Source: Symsagittifera roscoffensis (taxonomy: Eukaryota > Xenacoelomorpha > Acoela > Convolutidae). Taken from it: DNA of 64,000 bases. Within the stretch, counting starts at the first letter, position 1; every line of letters begins with the position of its first letter. Position numbers and translations under genes: made by a program. The stretch spans positions 27,158,318 through 27,222,317 of the forward strand of contig NC_087068.1 in the NCBI RefSeq assembly GCF_963678635.1, in the 5' to 3' direction. The notes below the pieces were generated by a model. It was not told the DNA's origin. It was given only the letters and a program-made list of their open reading frames with translations, and did no database searches. Positions 59,101 through 64,000 of this stretch are shown piece by piece.

Positions 59101-60166
59101 GGCGATCTTTCATTCTATAACCTTTTTTTGAAAATCCGTAGAAGGGTTTTTGCAAAAAACGAAAAATTTTACAAAATAAAAATTTTTTCAAAGCGACTCA
59201 AAAAAAATGAAATTGAAAACTCAATCCTTAAAGCTTTCATAATACCTGTTTTTATCAGACAGGAAATCTTGAAAAAAGTGCCAAGCAGCACATTTGAAAT
59301 TCAATTAAGGACAAAACGTACGAAGCGGAAACAATGCCAACAATCTTAGAGCAGACACCAGTTGAGCCGAAATAAAAAAATATTATGTGAAATCTTTTTT
59401 CAAGTTTCAAGTCCCCCCTGAAACTACCCTGTAGTAATTAGTAGCCAGCCGTTATTAGTAATTCAATTCGAATTTTCACGAAAATGAGCATGTCAGGTGA
59501 AGGGCCTTGAGCATGCCAAGCGATTCAACTCATTTTGTTAAATTAGTTGATAGCTAAAAAAAGTCTATGTTCCGATTTGATAACGCTTGCTAATCGCAAG
59601 CTTAAACATAAATTCCACCTTCGAAATTAGAAGTCGATCACGTAGTTCGTGACTTTTCCTGTTCAATAGTGGAGTTTGCCTTCCTTTTAACAAAGGAAAT
59701 GAAGTGAATTTAAAAAGAAATCAAAAGTCAACCGTGAAAATGTAAATTTGAGCCTGAACAAATTTTAAGACTTTTACTGAAAAGAAAACAACGAAAAATC
59801 ATCGCGACCTTTGTAACAGTCTGAGTAAGTTCATCGACTCTCAGAAAGTAATTCTCGATGACTTCAAAGCCCACCTTTTTCTGCTTGATTTTCCGATCAT
59901 AGGTAGTTAGAACAAACGGCAATTCATACCAACATTTTTATGAGACCTTGCTTCTGAACATTTTAAAATTAGAAATCAGTTTTCTTTCTTTAGTTGCAAT
60001 TGCGAATAGAATACATTACATATACCTGCACTTTTCCTCTTTGGATTTTTTGATATTCATGATTTGGTTTTCCACGTCTCGTTGAGATGCCTGTTTCACG
60101 TCTAACACGCCCTTCAATTCGTTAAAATTGGTCTCCAACCTAGTTTTGCTAGCTGACACCTCTGAC
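22980..60166 (-). CDS. SMC4: SMC4, condensin core ATPase (17 visible exons, 5' end outside window)
   Basis: Spliced on the minus strand as 60026..60166, 55682..55832, 54941..55132, 54432..54577, 49504..49612, 48463..48756, 48349..48389, 47845..48115, 44867..45019, 44531..44657, 42149..42338, 41680..41824, 38401..38574, 34430..34599, 29918..30157, 25033..25216, 22980..23162. This gives 2911 nt and ~969 residues. SMC4 usually has ~1290 residues, so about 320 N-terminal residues (Walker A head, start of the coiled coil) lie beyond 64000. Order of parts: N-terminal coiled-coil arm, hinge (GRLGDLGSIAEQYDVAIS to SGTMSGGGSRV), returning coiled coil, then C-terminal head with LGGDAELELVDS, ABC signature LSGGEKTLSSLALVF, Walker B FYFMDEIDAALD and QFIIISLRSQMFELSD. 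Family knowledge: SMC4 pairs with SMC2 in condensin and uses ATP to compact mitotic chromosomes. The head motifs are intact, so the gene looks functional. Confidence 0.93.
23368..23427. other. Perfect ~19 bp stem hairpin in the last SMC4 intron
   Basis: 'accaagttaacatcctccc' and its exact reverse complement are separated by a T- and G-rich loop, ~205 bp intronward of the last acceptor. It may be a recent foldback footprint; function unknown. Confidence 0.5.
24128..24765. repeat. Foldback element, family D (~640 bp)
   Basis: Left arm 'ccgaatgggcgaaaaaactc', 'ggaccgaaaacaaaattagc', 'gaagcagttgccattcaatt'. The right arm carries the reverse complements up to 'tttcgcccattcggcccttc'. Imperfect arms of ~280 bp, no ORF. 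Inside the SMC4 intron before the last exon. Confidence 0.6.
25033..25216 (-). CDS. SMC4: SMC4 visible exon 16 (ABC signature and Walker B)
   Basis: Acceptor ttttag|T, donor CAG|gtgaat. Contains SVRPLKKSWKNISNL, signature LSGGEKTLSSLALVF, ALHHYKPTPFYFMDEIDAA and LDFKNVSIIANYIQ. All catalytic motifs are intact, including the Walker B Asp-Glu. Confidence 0.97.
25340..25560 (-). repeat. tRNA-derived SINE family 1, partial copy
   Basis: Plus-strand order: 'acacagaggcgaagctttgc', 'aagcagctctaaaaagtgca', 'aataagcctcgaataagtaa', then a degenerate 'gggattggatctgcgccg' box B complement. The 5' head is lost and a second short tail follows at 25495. Confidence 0.55.
25930..27865. repeat. Tandem array, ~27 copies of a 70-72 bp unit with 855 bp higher-order period
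   Basis: Each unit has 'aaaatgcactgtccagctta', 'taattctcttctgtgttctc' and 'tgctttgaa'. There are two spacer types: 72 bp units with 'gatggtcgcatgagatc' and 70 bp units with 'ctggtagcatgacat'. The block 26075-26650 recurs exactly in translation at 26930-27505, an offset of 855 bp (12 units). Open frames across it on both strands are artefacts of a period near a multiple of three. Lies in the SMC4 intron between exons 15 and 16. Confidence 0.92.
27866..29917. other. SMC4 intron sequence right of the tandem array
   Basis: AT-rich. Carries a SINE 1 tail at 28926-28990 and a SINE 2 copy at 29325-29750. An open frame of 61 codons at 29074 is Lys-rich and unrecognised. Confidence 0.5.
29325..29750 (-). 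repeat. tRNA-derived SINE family 2, copy
   Basis: On the minus strand the head reads 'ggtctggaggtaaagattac' (box A-like) and 'gtcttgggttggaatctgac' (box B-like). The body has 'tcactaagccgagaaaaaat' and the right end 'aaaaaagtctagcaccc'. The same order occurs at 40900-41150 (partial), 47035-47765 and 58441-58725. Confidence 0.55.
29918..30157 (-). CDS. SMC4: SMC4 visible exon 15 (entry to C-terminal head)
   Basis: Acceptor ctttag|G, donor AG|gtaatc. Reads KKFAQYMERVDELDRMTSCR, then LKEMYQMITLGGDAELELVD and SMDPFSEGVVF, almost identical to known SMC4. Confidence 0.95.
32600..32790 (-). repeat. tRNA-derived SINE family 1, copy with canonical box B
   Basis: The minus strand reads 'tgcctgagtcgttagtgtg' (box A-like) and 'cgcaggttcgaatctcagag', containing a GGTTCGAATC box B. 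The tail is 'ttgcgagaacacaag' with 'aacacagaggcaaagcttc'. Best evidence that the family derives from a tRNA. Confidence 0.7.
33312..33612 (+). repeat. G-run interspersed repeat, best plus-oriented copy
   Basis: From 'ggcgcggatataggatttt' through a G10 run to 'gggggaccctttgggtcg'. It corresponds, reverse-complemented, to the 503-790 copy along most of its length. In an SMC4 intron. Confidence 0.6.
33620..34135 (+). repeat. Half copy of long-arm foldback element (family A)
   Basis: 'cacacgccatattaataaca', 'tttcgctcctagtaacaaat', 'caaccaatttggaacgattt', 'cgttaattgtcccgaatttg' follow the left-arm order of 45450-46532. Only one arm is present. Confidence 0.6.
34430..34599 (-). CDS. SMC4: SMC4 visible exon 14 (end of coiled coil)
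   Basis: Acceptor ttttag, donor AG|gtaatc. Reads IAALRVNTEDCAPCELKTLS then LEEKLNEMKPN-type residues ending MASIEDF. This is the family's conserved 'KPN..AI..Y' region before the C-terminal head. Confidence 0.88.
35215..37095 (+). pseudogene. Decayed reverse-transcriptase element (non-LTR-like), internal deletion
   Basis: Broken frames keep the order of an invertebrate RT-encoding protein that I recognise by motif. GGASPSGLDSAGLRRIL lies near 35347, AGVRAIWIGECMRRNIGK near 35535, IFGYHPKASKNYLIVKE near 35790, and LSEIAKSYPHEA near 35997. LNKCEFREAIATHYHLPVC and NCKRGA lie near 36520-36610, EVCEDVYIEPQLQP with TRLDVKARHF near 36680-36800, and GTLTPLEFSSAGGAGNEAQN near 36930. The C-terminal 'NCKRG...R..L.EPQLQP...RLD' part resembles the restriction-like endonuclease region of R2/NeSL-type elements (inference). 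The RT catalytic core between the second and third motifs is absent. Many stops and frameshifts; it is dead. Inserted in an SMC4 intron, opposite strand. Confidence 0.7.
37100..38400. other. SMC4 intron sequence without recognised features
   Basis: No coding motif. 38100-38250 has a short repeated piece ('gagcctgaacaaattttaag') also seen near 39945, 57440 and 59745. Confidence 0.5.
38401..38574 (-). CDS. SMC4: SMC4 visible exon 13 (coiled coil)
   Basis: 58 codons, phase 0. Acceptor gtttag. Reads KEQKELEGAIEGFNREMGDI to NSQVNSYTKQ. The donor gtcacg is non-ideal; the open frame runs on to 38326, so the 3' boundary is the least certain in the gene. Confidence 0.75.
39240..39560 (-). repeat. tRNA-derived SINE family 1, long copy
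   Basis: The minus strand has head 'cccgtgactgagtggttagt' then 'gcgtgagactcatattctct' and a box B-like 'ggtcgcagatcaaatccgag'. The body has 'gcacattatagagctgc'. To the right is the conserved leader 'gcagagaacagatgatatga'. Confidence 0.65.
40385..40620. repeat. One arm of Tc1-like foldback family B
   Basis: 'gacccatttttggggtaaaa', 'ttcggagaaaaaattgcacc' and 'ttttgtccggataatttaaa' match the right arm of 60244-60979. A second partial arm sits at 40050-40180 in the same orientation. Confidence 0.55.
41487..41679. repeat. TG/CA microsatellite with TATG and GCAT interruptions
   Basis: ~190 bp of GT-rich repeats with inner 'tatgtatgcatgcatgcatg'. On the SMC4 strand it is CA-rich and begins a few bases after the 5' splice site of visible exon 12. 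Open frames across it (Cys/Val or His/Thr repeats) are spurious. Confidence 0.95.
41680..41824 (-). CDS. SMC4: SMC4 visible exon 12 (coiled coil), donor abuts a CA repeat
   Basis: Acceptor gttgag|G, donor CAG|gtaacg followed at once by a long CA-rich microsatellite on this strand. Reads NVKKMEAQMEQNKQEVERLT to ANHILENIEVCQ, phase 0 out. Confidence 0.87.
42149..42338 (-). CDS. SMC4: SMC4 visible exon 11 (coiled coil)
   Basis: Acceptor ttttcag, donor AA|gtaatc. Reads EYERAAAVSSHIKEEVEELN to AKTTVKTSEK across the junction. Phase in 2 bases, out 2. Confidence 0.87.
42527..43877 (+). pseudogene. 3' terminal ORF remnant of the LTR element (integrase C-terminus plus Ser/Pro-rich tail)
   Basis: 42527-42889, one TAA, then the same frame to 43642; the coding sense continues in another frame from ~43620 to 43877. 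The switch lies at an A7 run (43616-43622), consistent with a one-base slippage mutation. The first part includes SANQWLTMKKSLSHQEGVKA, the middle RSGREL-like and the integrase-like barrel. The last ~250 residues are Ser, Pro, Thr-rich and probably disordered. With one stop and one frameshift in ~450 codons it is the least decayed element ORF here. Confidence 0.6.
44066..44077 (+). promoter_or_regulatory. Polypurine tract of LTR element
   Basis: GAGAGGGGGAAA immediately before the LTR start, the usual primer for plus-strand DNA synthesis. Confidence 0.75.
44078..44371 (+). repeat. 3' LTR, 294 bp
   Basis: Begins TGTGGTGTGG and ends CACACCACA, inverted termini of nine bases with TG...CA ends. 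Directly follows the polypurine tract. Confidence 0.8.
44531..44657 (-). CDS. SMC4: SMC4 visible exon 10 (coiled coil)
   Basis: Acceptor ttttag, donor CAAG|gtcatt. Reads LLKDQLVSYQTRVKKTEAEM to STIATLTQ, leaving one base. The intron to exon 11 holds the 5'-truncated LTR element. Confidence 0.85.
44867..45019 (-). CDS. SMC4: SMC4 visible exon 9 (returning coiled coil)
   Basis: 51 codons, phase 0 on both sides. Acceptor gtggtag, donor gtcagt. Reads IGSWEKEETQLRDRLQSVRQ to SLSQIHHTIK. Confidence 0.87.
45450..46532. mobile_element. Long-arm foldback element, family A, complete (~1.08 kb)
   Basis: Two arms of ~510 bp are reverse complements around a centre near 45990. The left end is 'aacaagactgctcgtatcag', and the right end 'cgatacgagcagtcttgttt'. 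Inner blocks pair ('gtaacggaatatt', 'tagccatttt', 'cacacgccat'). No transposase. Non-autonomous DNA transposon of unknown superfamily. Confidence 0.85.
47035..47765 (-). repeat. SINE family 2 copy interrupted by SINE family 1
   Basis: SINE 2 body and tRNA-like part lie at 47035-47395 ('cagattcaaactcagggcct' as box B complement). Its far end 'cttctagtacccagttgcaa' appears only at 47725, where other copies have it within ~95 bp. The gap is filled by SINE 1 (47403-~47690). Confidence 0.6.
47403..47690 (-). repeat. tRNA-derived SINE family 1, nested copy
   Basis: 'acacagaggcgaagcttcgc' tail, body 'aataagcctcgaaaaaggta', head complement 'gcgacctagagattacgagt' and 'ctcacgcactagccacgg', leader 'gcagagagcagatgctatga'. 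Ends just before the last piece of SINE 2. Confidence 0.65.
47845..48115 (-). CDS. SMC4: SMC4 visible exon 8 (second half of hinge)
   Basis: Acceptor ttcag|G, donor CAG|gtgtgc. Reads PRGTVRLFDQVRMKNPDEHA, AFYYALRDTLVAETIEEAR, the WRVVTKGGQLIETSGT core and MSGGGSRV. It ends EYSPAQ in phase 0. Confidence 0.93.
48349..48389 (-). CDS. SMC4: SMC4 visible exon 7: 41 bp hinge micro-exon
   Basis: Acceptor tttttaag, perfect donor gtaagt. Encodes MHEHLRNSQRRVD plus two bases. It is the only sequence in this intron that joins the phase-0 end of exon 6 to the phase-2 start of exon 8. It fills the place of the short divergent segment that follows GLDK in known SMC4 proteins. The residues are poorly conserved, so the support comes from splice sites, phase and length. 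Confidence 0.75.
48463..48756 (-). CDS. SMC4: SMC4 visible exon 6 (start of hinge)
   Basis: 98 codons, phase 0 on both sides. Coil residues LQAVRQDLETARSS lead into the hinge: GVVGRLGDLGSIAEQYDVA, then LDFIVVDNMSTAKQCVHLL, ending MATFLGLDK. This matches the SMC4 hinge family closely. Confidence 0.93.
49165..49410 (-). repeat. G-run interspersed repeat, copy
   Basis: Contains 'gggagcgctcggaaaatcaa', 'tttggccgacctaaaaaagt' and 'cccgccccctcgaga', matching the 503-790 member in the same orientation. Confidence 0.5.
49504..49612 (-). CDS. SMC4: SMC4 visible exon 5 (coiled coil before hinge)
   Basis: Acceptor tttag|G, donor gtaagc. Reads ELATLPEDVETLSENVEICR to DEKTLESQ, phase 0 out. Separated from exon 4 by a 4.8 kb intron that is almost all copia element. 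Confidence 0.85.
49829..50072 (-). repeat. Copia 3' LTR (244 bp)
   Basis: On the minus strand it begins TGTTAGTGATTTTTCC and ends GGATATCCTTGATA-like. Aligns end to end with 54019-54261, e.g. the shared 'gaaccaatgact' and 'catgtttcaccagctaa' on the plus strand. Confidence 0.9.
50073..50083 (-). promoter_or_regulatory. Copia polypurine tract
   Basis: GAAAGGTAGGG on the minus strand directly upstream of the 3' LTR. Confidence 0.75.
52037..52170. repeat. 23 bp minisatellite inside copia pol (~6 units)
   Basis: Unit 'ttattcaactcacaagtttc' plus 'act', nearly identical copies with one cat/tat variant. The unit matches the end of the GAG-pre-integrase coding sequence, so it expanded from element sequence. 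Confidence 0.88.
52627..52686. repeat. Short tandem repeat beside copia protease (3 units)
   Basis: 'acgatagcactgaat' repeated three times with short spacers, just upstream of the protease DSGAT motif in element orientation. Confidence 0.8.
52740..53445 (-). pseudogene. Copia gag remnant
   Basis: Broken frames include SSDQKQAVINKGEEIFEEKP and, further on, a UBN2-like segment with LTRAEEIQ, LEQVNERSSEKMLISFILKG and LKQFETFSTIAKF. A zinc knuckle at ~52745-52788 reads CFNYHKRGHVSKQC, where the second Cys of CX2CX4HX4C has become Tyr. Nucleocapsid function would be lost. Confidence 0.75.
54003..54018 (-). promoter_or_regulatory. Copia primer-binding site, half-tRNA-iMet type
   Basis: The minus strand reads GGTTATGGGCACAG right after the LTR. 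Established knowledge: insect copia elements prime from an internally cleaved initiator tRNA-Met whose anticodon-arm complement is GGTTATGGGCCCAG. One mismatch here. Confidence 0.8.
54019..54261 (-). repeat. Copia 5' LTR (243 bp)
   Basis: On the minus strand it begins TATTGGTGATCTTTCC. The CAATAAAC near its 3' end is a possible poly(A) signal. Followed directly by the primer-binding site. Confidence 0.9.
54432..54577 (-). CDS. SMC4: SMC4 visible exon 4 (coiled-coil arm)
   Basis: Acceptor tctccag, donor CA|gttcgt (weak beyond +2). Reads TTNKCKSEVDRAQADLDML and ends HDKTQ, with the Gln codon split across the copia-bearing intron. Confidence 0.85.
54941..55132 (-). CDS. SMC4: SMC4 visible exon 3 (coiled-coil arm)
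   Basis: 64 codons, phase 0 on both sides. Acceptor cccccag, donor gtcagt. Strongly coiled: IEDALKSVSEKREEMERLEE continuing to KSKLLISKNE. Confidence 0.88.
55682..55832 (-). CDS. SMC4: SMC4 visible exon 2 (coiled-coil arm)
   Basis: Acceptor tttag|G completes the Arg codon of the previous exon. Reads ELRGANEKAEQLQRQFAEVD and ends ETETLGKK at the donor gtaaag, phase 0. Confidence 0.88.
56380..56930 (-). repeat. Cluster of SINE family 1: two tails and one long copy
   Basis: Three successive 'acagaggcg' tails at 56382, 56469 and 56511. The last continues into body 'aataagcctagaattagtaa', head complement 'ctgcgacctagataatatga', and leader 'gcagagaacagatgctatga'. Confidence 0.65.
58441..58725 (-). 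repeat. tRNA-derived SINE family 2, copy
   Basis: 'gtaactaagccgaaaaacaa', box B complement 'gtcagattcgaacctt', box A side 'cctccgggctaagtgagcag', terminus 'gtgtagtacccgattgcaat'. Contiguous, hence a useful reference copy. Confidence 0.6.
60026..60166 (-). CDS. SMC4: SMC4 visible exon 1 (coiled-coil arm)
   Basis: Acceptor aaag|G, donor AG|gtatat. Reads SEVSASKTRLETNFNELKG onward, a heptad-like coil ending KSKEEKC plus AG. Phase in 1 base, out 2. The partner exon further 5' is outside the window. Confidence 0.82.
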
Positions 60167-60243
60167 CTTTAAAAACATAACAAAAATCATCAATAAAAAC
60201 AGCCTGTTGCTGTGCAAGCTACACAGTAAAATCCGATCATAAA

Positions 60244-60979
60244 TACAGTGCTGATTTAAATTATCCGGACAAATCGAACAAAACTTGAATTTTCAAACGC
60301 ATTTTTCTCAAATTGGGTTAAGATTAGACAAAAAAGGAAAGAGAACAAAAGTTGCTTAGAATTTCACCAGAATTAATATGGTGCCAATTTTTCTCCGAAA
60401 TTCTCAACAAAAACTTTATCCCAAAAATGGGTCATTTTGGCTTTTTTCAATTAATCAAGAATTACGCAGAAACTATTTTGTTAATTGATAAGAAAATTAT
60501 ATCACAGGAAGCCTCTTATGCTGCTCAACAAAGTTTAAAAAGGGTTAAATCTCCAAAAACCAGTATAAGAGAAAAAAATTTCACTTGATAGTCAATAAAT
60601 GTGATTTTTACTATATAAAACCCAGAATCTCTGTTTAAAAATTTATTTTAAACAATTTGCGCAAATTTTTGGAGATTTAACCCTTCTTAAACTTTGTTGA
60701 GCAGCATAAGAGGCTTCCTGTGATATAATTTTCTTATCAATTAACAAAATAGTTTCCGCGTAATTCTTGATTAATTGAAAAAAGCCAAAATGACCCATTT
60801 TTGGGGTAAAGTTTTTGTTGAAAATTTCGGAGAAAAAATTGCACTATATTAATTCTGGTGAAATTCTAAGCAACTTTTGTTCTCTATACTTTTATCTAAT
60901 CTTAACCCAATTTGACAAAAACGCGTTTAAAAATTCAAGTTTTGTTCGTTTTGTCCGGATAATTTAAATCAGCACTGTA
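60244..60979. mobile_element. Near-perfect Tc1/mariner-like hairpin element, family B (~735 bp)
   Basis: TA-flanked CAGTGCTGATTTAAATTATC at the left and its reverse complement at the right. Arms of ~360 bp match closely to a short centre near 60600-60620. The CAGTG terminus and TA target fit the Tc1/mariner type. No transposase; non-autonomous. Confidence 0.85.
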
Positions 60980-62279
60980 TAGCCAACAGTGTCATGAAGT
61001 AAACTGAAAAAAATTAGACATTTTTTACATAACTTAGGATCTTCAAAAAAATACATAACATCACGTTAAGGCTCTTCCAAATAATGATCTCCTTTCGGAA
61101 TTGGAGAGCGTTATTTGCCTTAGCATGTTATTTTGAACTGAACGTTTATTTGTATGTGTTTTGGTAATCAATCAGATCGCAAAAGACTTGTTGTTGTTCT
61201 GAACATTCTAACGATTTCAAAGTAAGCATAATCGTGATCCGGTTGGAAAAATTTCAAATTCCAAACAACGAATCGGTTCGCGGAAATGTGAAGCTTTTCT
61301 AACAAGTTATTTAAGCTATGAAATATGAAATATTTCATGAAGCAATTTGCATGGCAAAAAAAATTAATGTTTTTCTACTGAAACCATTCAAGAGTTGAAA
61401 GTTTGATATGTGAAGCTAATTCAAATTAAATCGATTAGCGGAAAATTAAGTACTTTCTAAGCAAACTATTCAAGCTATCTAACTAAGAAATATTTCAAGT
61501 TATTTCACGAAGGTAAATTAAACTTTTCTGTTCTATGGGAGTCATTCAAGCAATAACACTGAAATATTTCTAGTTATTTTGGAGAGAGAACTGATTCGCA
61601 AAAAAATCAAAATCGAAAAGTTTTTCTATGCGAGCTGTAAATCAAATACTTAGAAACATTTCCTACAGCAAATCAGTCTGCAAAAAAATCAGGCAGGATT
61701 TTTTTAGCAAACTATTCAAGCTATGAAATATTTCCAGTTATATTATAGACCAAAGCTGCTCGCAAATAAATCATTCTTCTAAACAAGCTATTCAACCTGT
61801 GAAACATTGGAAGTATTCGAAGCGGTTCGTAAAAAGTTTTTTCAAGCAAGCTATTTTAGCTGACACTTTGAAAAGTTATTTCATACACTGATTTGGTTCG
61901 CGAGAAGATTAAAATCTTTTAAACCAGCTGTTTAACCGAAGAAACATGTCAAGTTATTTCATATGCTGAATCGGCTGACTAAACAATAAGGCTTTGTAGG
62001 CAAGCTATTCAAGTAAGGAGAATTAAAAAGGTTCCAAGCTATTTCGTAGAATTAATCACTTCGCGGAAACTTAAAATCTTTCAAGCAAGCTATTCCAGGT
62101 ATAAAACTTTGAAATACTTCAATTTATTTCGTAGACCGACTCGGTTTGCTCAAAGTTAGTTTTTTTAAGCAAGTAGGTTGCTGTTTTTTGTTGATTCATT
62201 TCAGACTGAATCTGTAATCGCAAAGCTTTGGACTAAAAGGAGGCAGAAGCTCAATGGAGTTCATATTCTTTAGAGTTTA
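60980..62279. other. SMC4 intron: loose repeats, no gene
   Basis: Recurrent 'caagctattcaagctatgaa' and 'aaatatttcaagttatttc' phrases every ~90-130 bp from 61300 to 62130 suggest a decayed tandem repeat. Nothing coding. Confidence 0.45.
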
Positions 62280-62340
62280 ACACAGAGGCCAAGTTACACT
62301 TCACATACACAAGCAAAAATATGACCGATAACGCTACTGG
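62280..62340 (-). repeat. SINE family 1 tail fragment
   Basis: 'acacagaggccaagttacac' followed by 'acacaagcaaaaatatgacc', as at 33259. Confidence 0.5.
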
Positions 62341-62449
62341 GAGAAACTGAATGAGTAAACATTTGAGTCTACAAAACTTCTTCAGTGACGCACGCCAATT
62401 AGGACGCATTAGCAGTAACAATCAATTTGAAAAAAAAAATTACCAACAA

Positions 62450-64000
62450 ACATGCCTCAATTTATCGAGCAGTCTCTGGAGCAGTAATAACTTGAAAAAA
62501 TCGAATGTAAAGATAATAAAATGAAACTAGCGTTTAACGCACCTCCGGTGCTTCGAATTTTTCGACAACTCATGAAAAACCGCATATATTGGAAACAATA
62601 TCTACTTTTAGTGTACTCTGACTGCACCCAATTACAGGGTTGGTAATTTCGAACTTTTTAAATTTTTTTAAATTCCCATTTTAAAAGCGTCATCTCGAAA
62701 ATTTAATGGAGCTCTGGAGAAATTTGGAGGTCAGATTTGCAAGCACTGAGAGTCCCTGAGAGTACCCTACTATAGGGTTAGTAATTCAAAATTTTGTGAA
62801 TTTTTTTAAACCTGTTTCCCGAAAAAAAAAAATTGAAAAAAAAAACGTCTTATCTCGGAAACTAAAAAGATTTGAGCATTCACATTGAGAGGCAAGATTT
62901 GAGACGCCAGGGTGGACGCTGACAATAAGGTTGTATCTTCATCGAGCTGGTTAAACATTATTTTTTGAACTTCTTTATAGATAAGTTCTTTGAGAAATTT
63001 TGAAATCAAAAACGTCGAATCTCGGAAACTAAAAGCATTTGAGCAGTCGCATGAGGTAAGATTTGCAACTCTTTAGAGTAACCTGACAACACCAAACTAT
63101 AGCGTTGGGAATTTCAAATTTTGAAAAATAATTAATTTAAACTTTCTGAAAATTTTGAAAAAATCACAAAAACGTCACATCTCGAAAACTACAGAACTGA
63201 GCAGTCACATTTGGAGGCAAGATTCGCAATCCTTGAGAGTGCTCTGACAAGACCCAACTACAGGGTTAAGAATTTCAGATTTTGCGAAAAAAAATAATAT
63301 AATTTTCTGAAAAATTTATTTGAGAAAAAATCACAAAAAACGTCATATCTCGAACTACAAGGATTTGAACAGTCATATTTGAAGGCAAGATTTGTAACTT
63401 CTTAGAGTATTCTGACAGCACCCAACTACAAGGTTGGGAATTTCAAATTTTGAGAAAAACTCAATTAAAACTTTCTGAAAATTTTGAAAAAATCACAAAA
63501 AACGTCAATTTGTGAATTATCTCGGAAACAAATTCGCAACCCCATCTCGAAAACTACGAAAAATTGAGCAGTCATATTTGGACGCAAAATTCGCAATCTT
63601 TGAGAGTACTCTGAAAGGATCCAACTTTAGGGTTGGGAATTTCAGATTTTTTAAATTATTTTGTTATTTGAAATTTATGAAAACTTGAAAAAATCTCAAA
63701 AATCGTCTTATCTCGTTAAGTAAAATGATTGGGGCATTCAAAATTGGAGGCCAAATTCGCAACCCCTAATTCGATATTGGTCTGCTTAATTTAAACTCGG
63801 TAAACTAACCAGTAAAATCAAATTAGAAAATGGAAAAAAAATTCTTAAGCATTGCAATATACGATATAGCTTAAACATGCAAAAATAATACGTTGAAAAA
63901 GCTTAAACATGGCGAGATAGTGAAGCCCGCATTTAAATATATAATAGATTTTTTTTATTTACGATTTTCTGTAAAAATCATCACCCCACACGCCGTATTG
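62450..64000 (+). repeat. Family A foldback interrupted by the complex repeat
   Basis: 62450-62530 ('gtctctggagcagtaataac', 'aaagataataaaatgaaa') and 63955-64000 ('gtaaaaatcatcaccccaca') are adjacent in the intact family A sequence (compare 33630-33740). The material between is the complex repeat. The element runs off the window. Confidence 0.6.
62538..63949 (+). repeat. Complex dispersed repeat with internal tandem units, copy 2
   Basis: Starts 'cgcacctccggtgcttcgaa', then ~7 units of 160-190 bp sharing 'ttcgcaa', 'gagagtactctgac', 'ggttgggaatttca' and 'cgtcatatctcg'. It ends 'gaagcccgcatttaaatata'. Longer than copy 1 (20730-21806), with more units. Confidence 0.7.

Larger units (their letters stand above)
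55833..60025. other. SMC4 intron between visible exons 1 and 2
   Basis: 4.2 kb. SINE 1 tails and a longer copy lie at 56380-56930, a SINE 2 copy at 58441-58725. Lys-rich short open frames at 58742-59047 and 59074-59349 are unrecognised. 55840-56370 and 57230-58430 hold nothing assignable beyond short dispersed repeats ('ccaacaaacaattgg'). Confidence 0.5.

Noticed and set aside
58742-59349. Two Lys-rich open frames of ~100 and ~90 codons
   Set aside because: Composition follows A-rich DNA; no domain, no shared family, located in an SMC4 intron on the opposite strand. Not excluded but unsupported.

Overview
This is a window of metazoan nuclear DNA. It is AT-rich and intron-rich, and it is crowded with degenerate transposable elements. 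Two host genes can be read, and they converge on one another. On the plus strand (12458-18136) is a four-exon nuclear-receptor-type transcription factor. Nuclear receptors are an animal-specific family, which is the main reason for calling the source an animal; I cannot place it further. On the minus strand (60166 down to 22980) are 17 exons encoding the C-terminal ~969 residues of SMC4, the condensin ATPase. Its N-terminal exons, including the Walker A head, lie beyond the right edge.

Layout. 1-12457: upstream non-coding DNA with diverged foldback and G-run repeats. 12458-18136: the receptor gene, with a low-complexity Asn/Ser/Gly N-terminus, a two-zinc-finger DNA-binding domain split over exons 2-4, and a C-terminal exon that stops without a recognisable ligand-binding domain. 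18137-22979: intergenic, with a small TA-flanked MITE and a ~1.1 kb complex repeat. 22980-60166: SMC4, whose large introns hold most of the interesting DNA. From left to right these are a 0.64 kb foldback element, a ~27-copy array of ~71 bp repeats with an 855 bp higher-order period, two tRNA-derived SINE families, a badly decayed RT-encoding element, a CA microsatellite abutting a splice donor, a 5'-truncated LTR element with its 3' LTR, a ~1.08 kb long-arm foldback, and a complete but dead Ty1/copia element (two LTRs, target-site duplication, half-tRNA primer site). 60167-64000: the SMC4 intron continues, with a near-perfect 0.73 kb Tc1-like hairpin and a second copy of the complex repeat inserted inside a foldback element.

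The exon models were built by hand. All three codon phases were tracked across every junction and they close for both genes: the receptor is 1761 nt, or 586 codons plus stop, and visible SMC4 is 2911 nt. In SMC4 the phases close only if a 41 bp micro-exon in the hinge (48349-48389) is included. The most interesting candidate for follow-up is the receptor. It appears to be a DNA-binding-domain-only protein, and its inter-finger linker is about twice the family length. The rest of the novelty is in the repeats.
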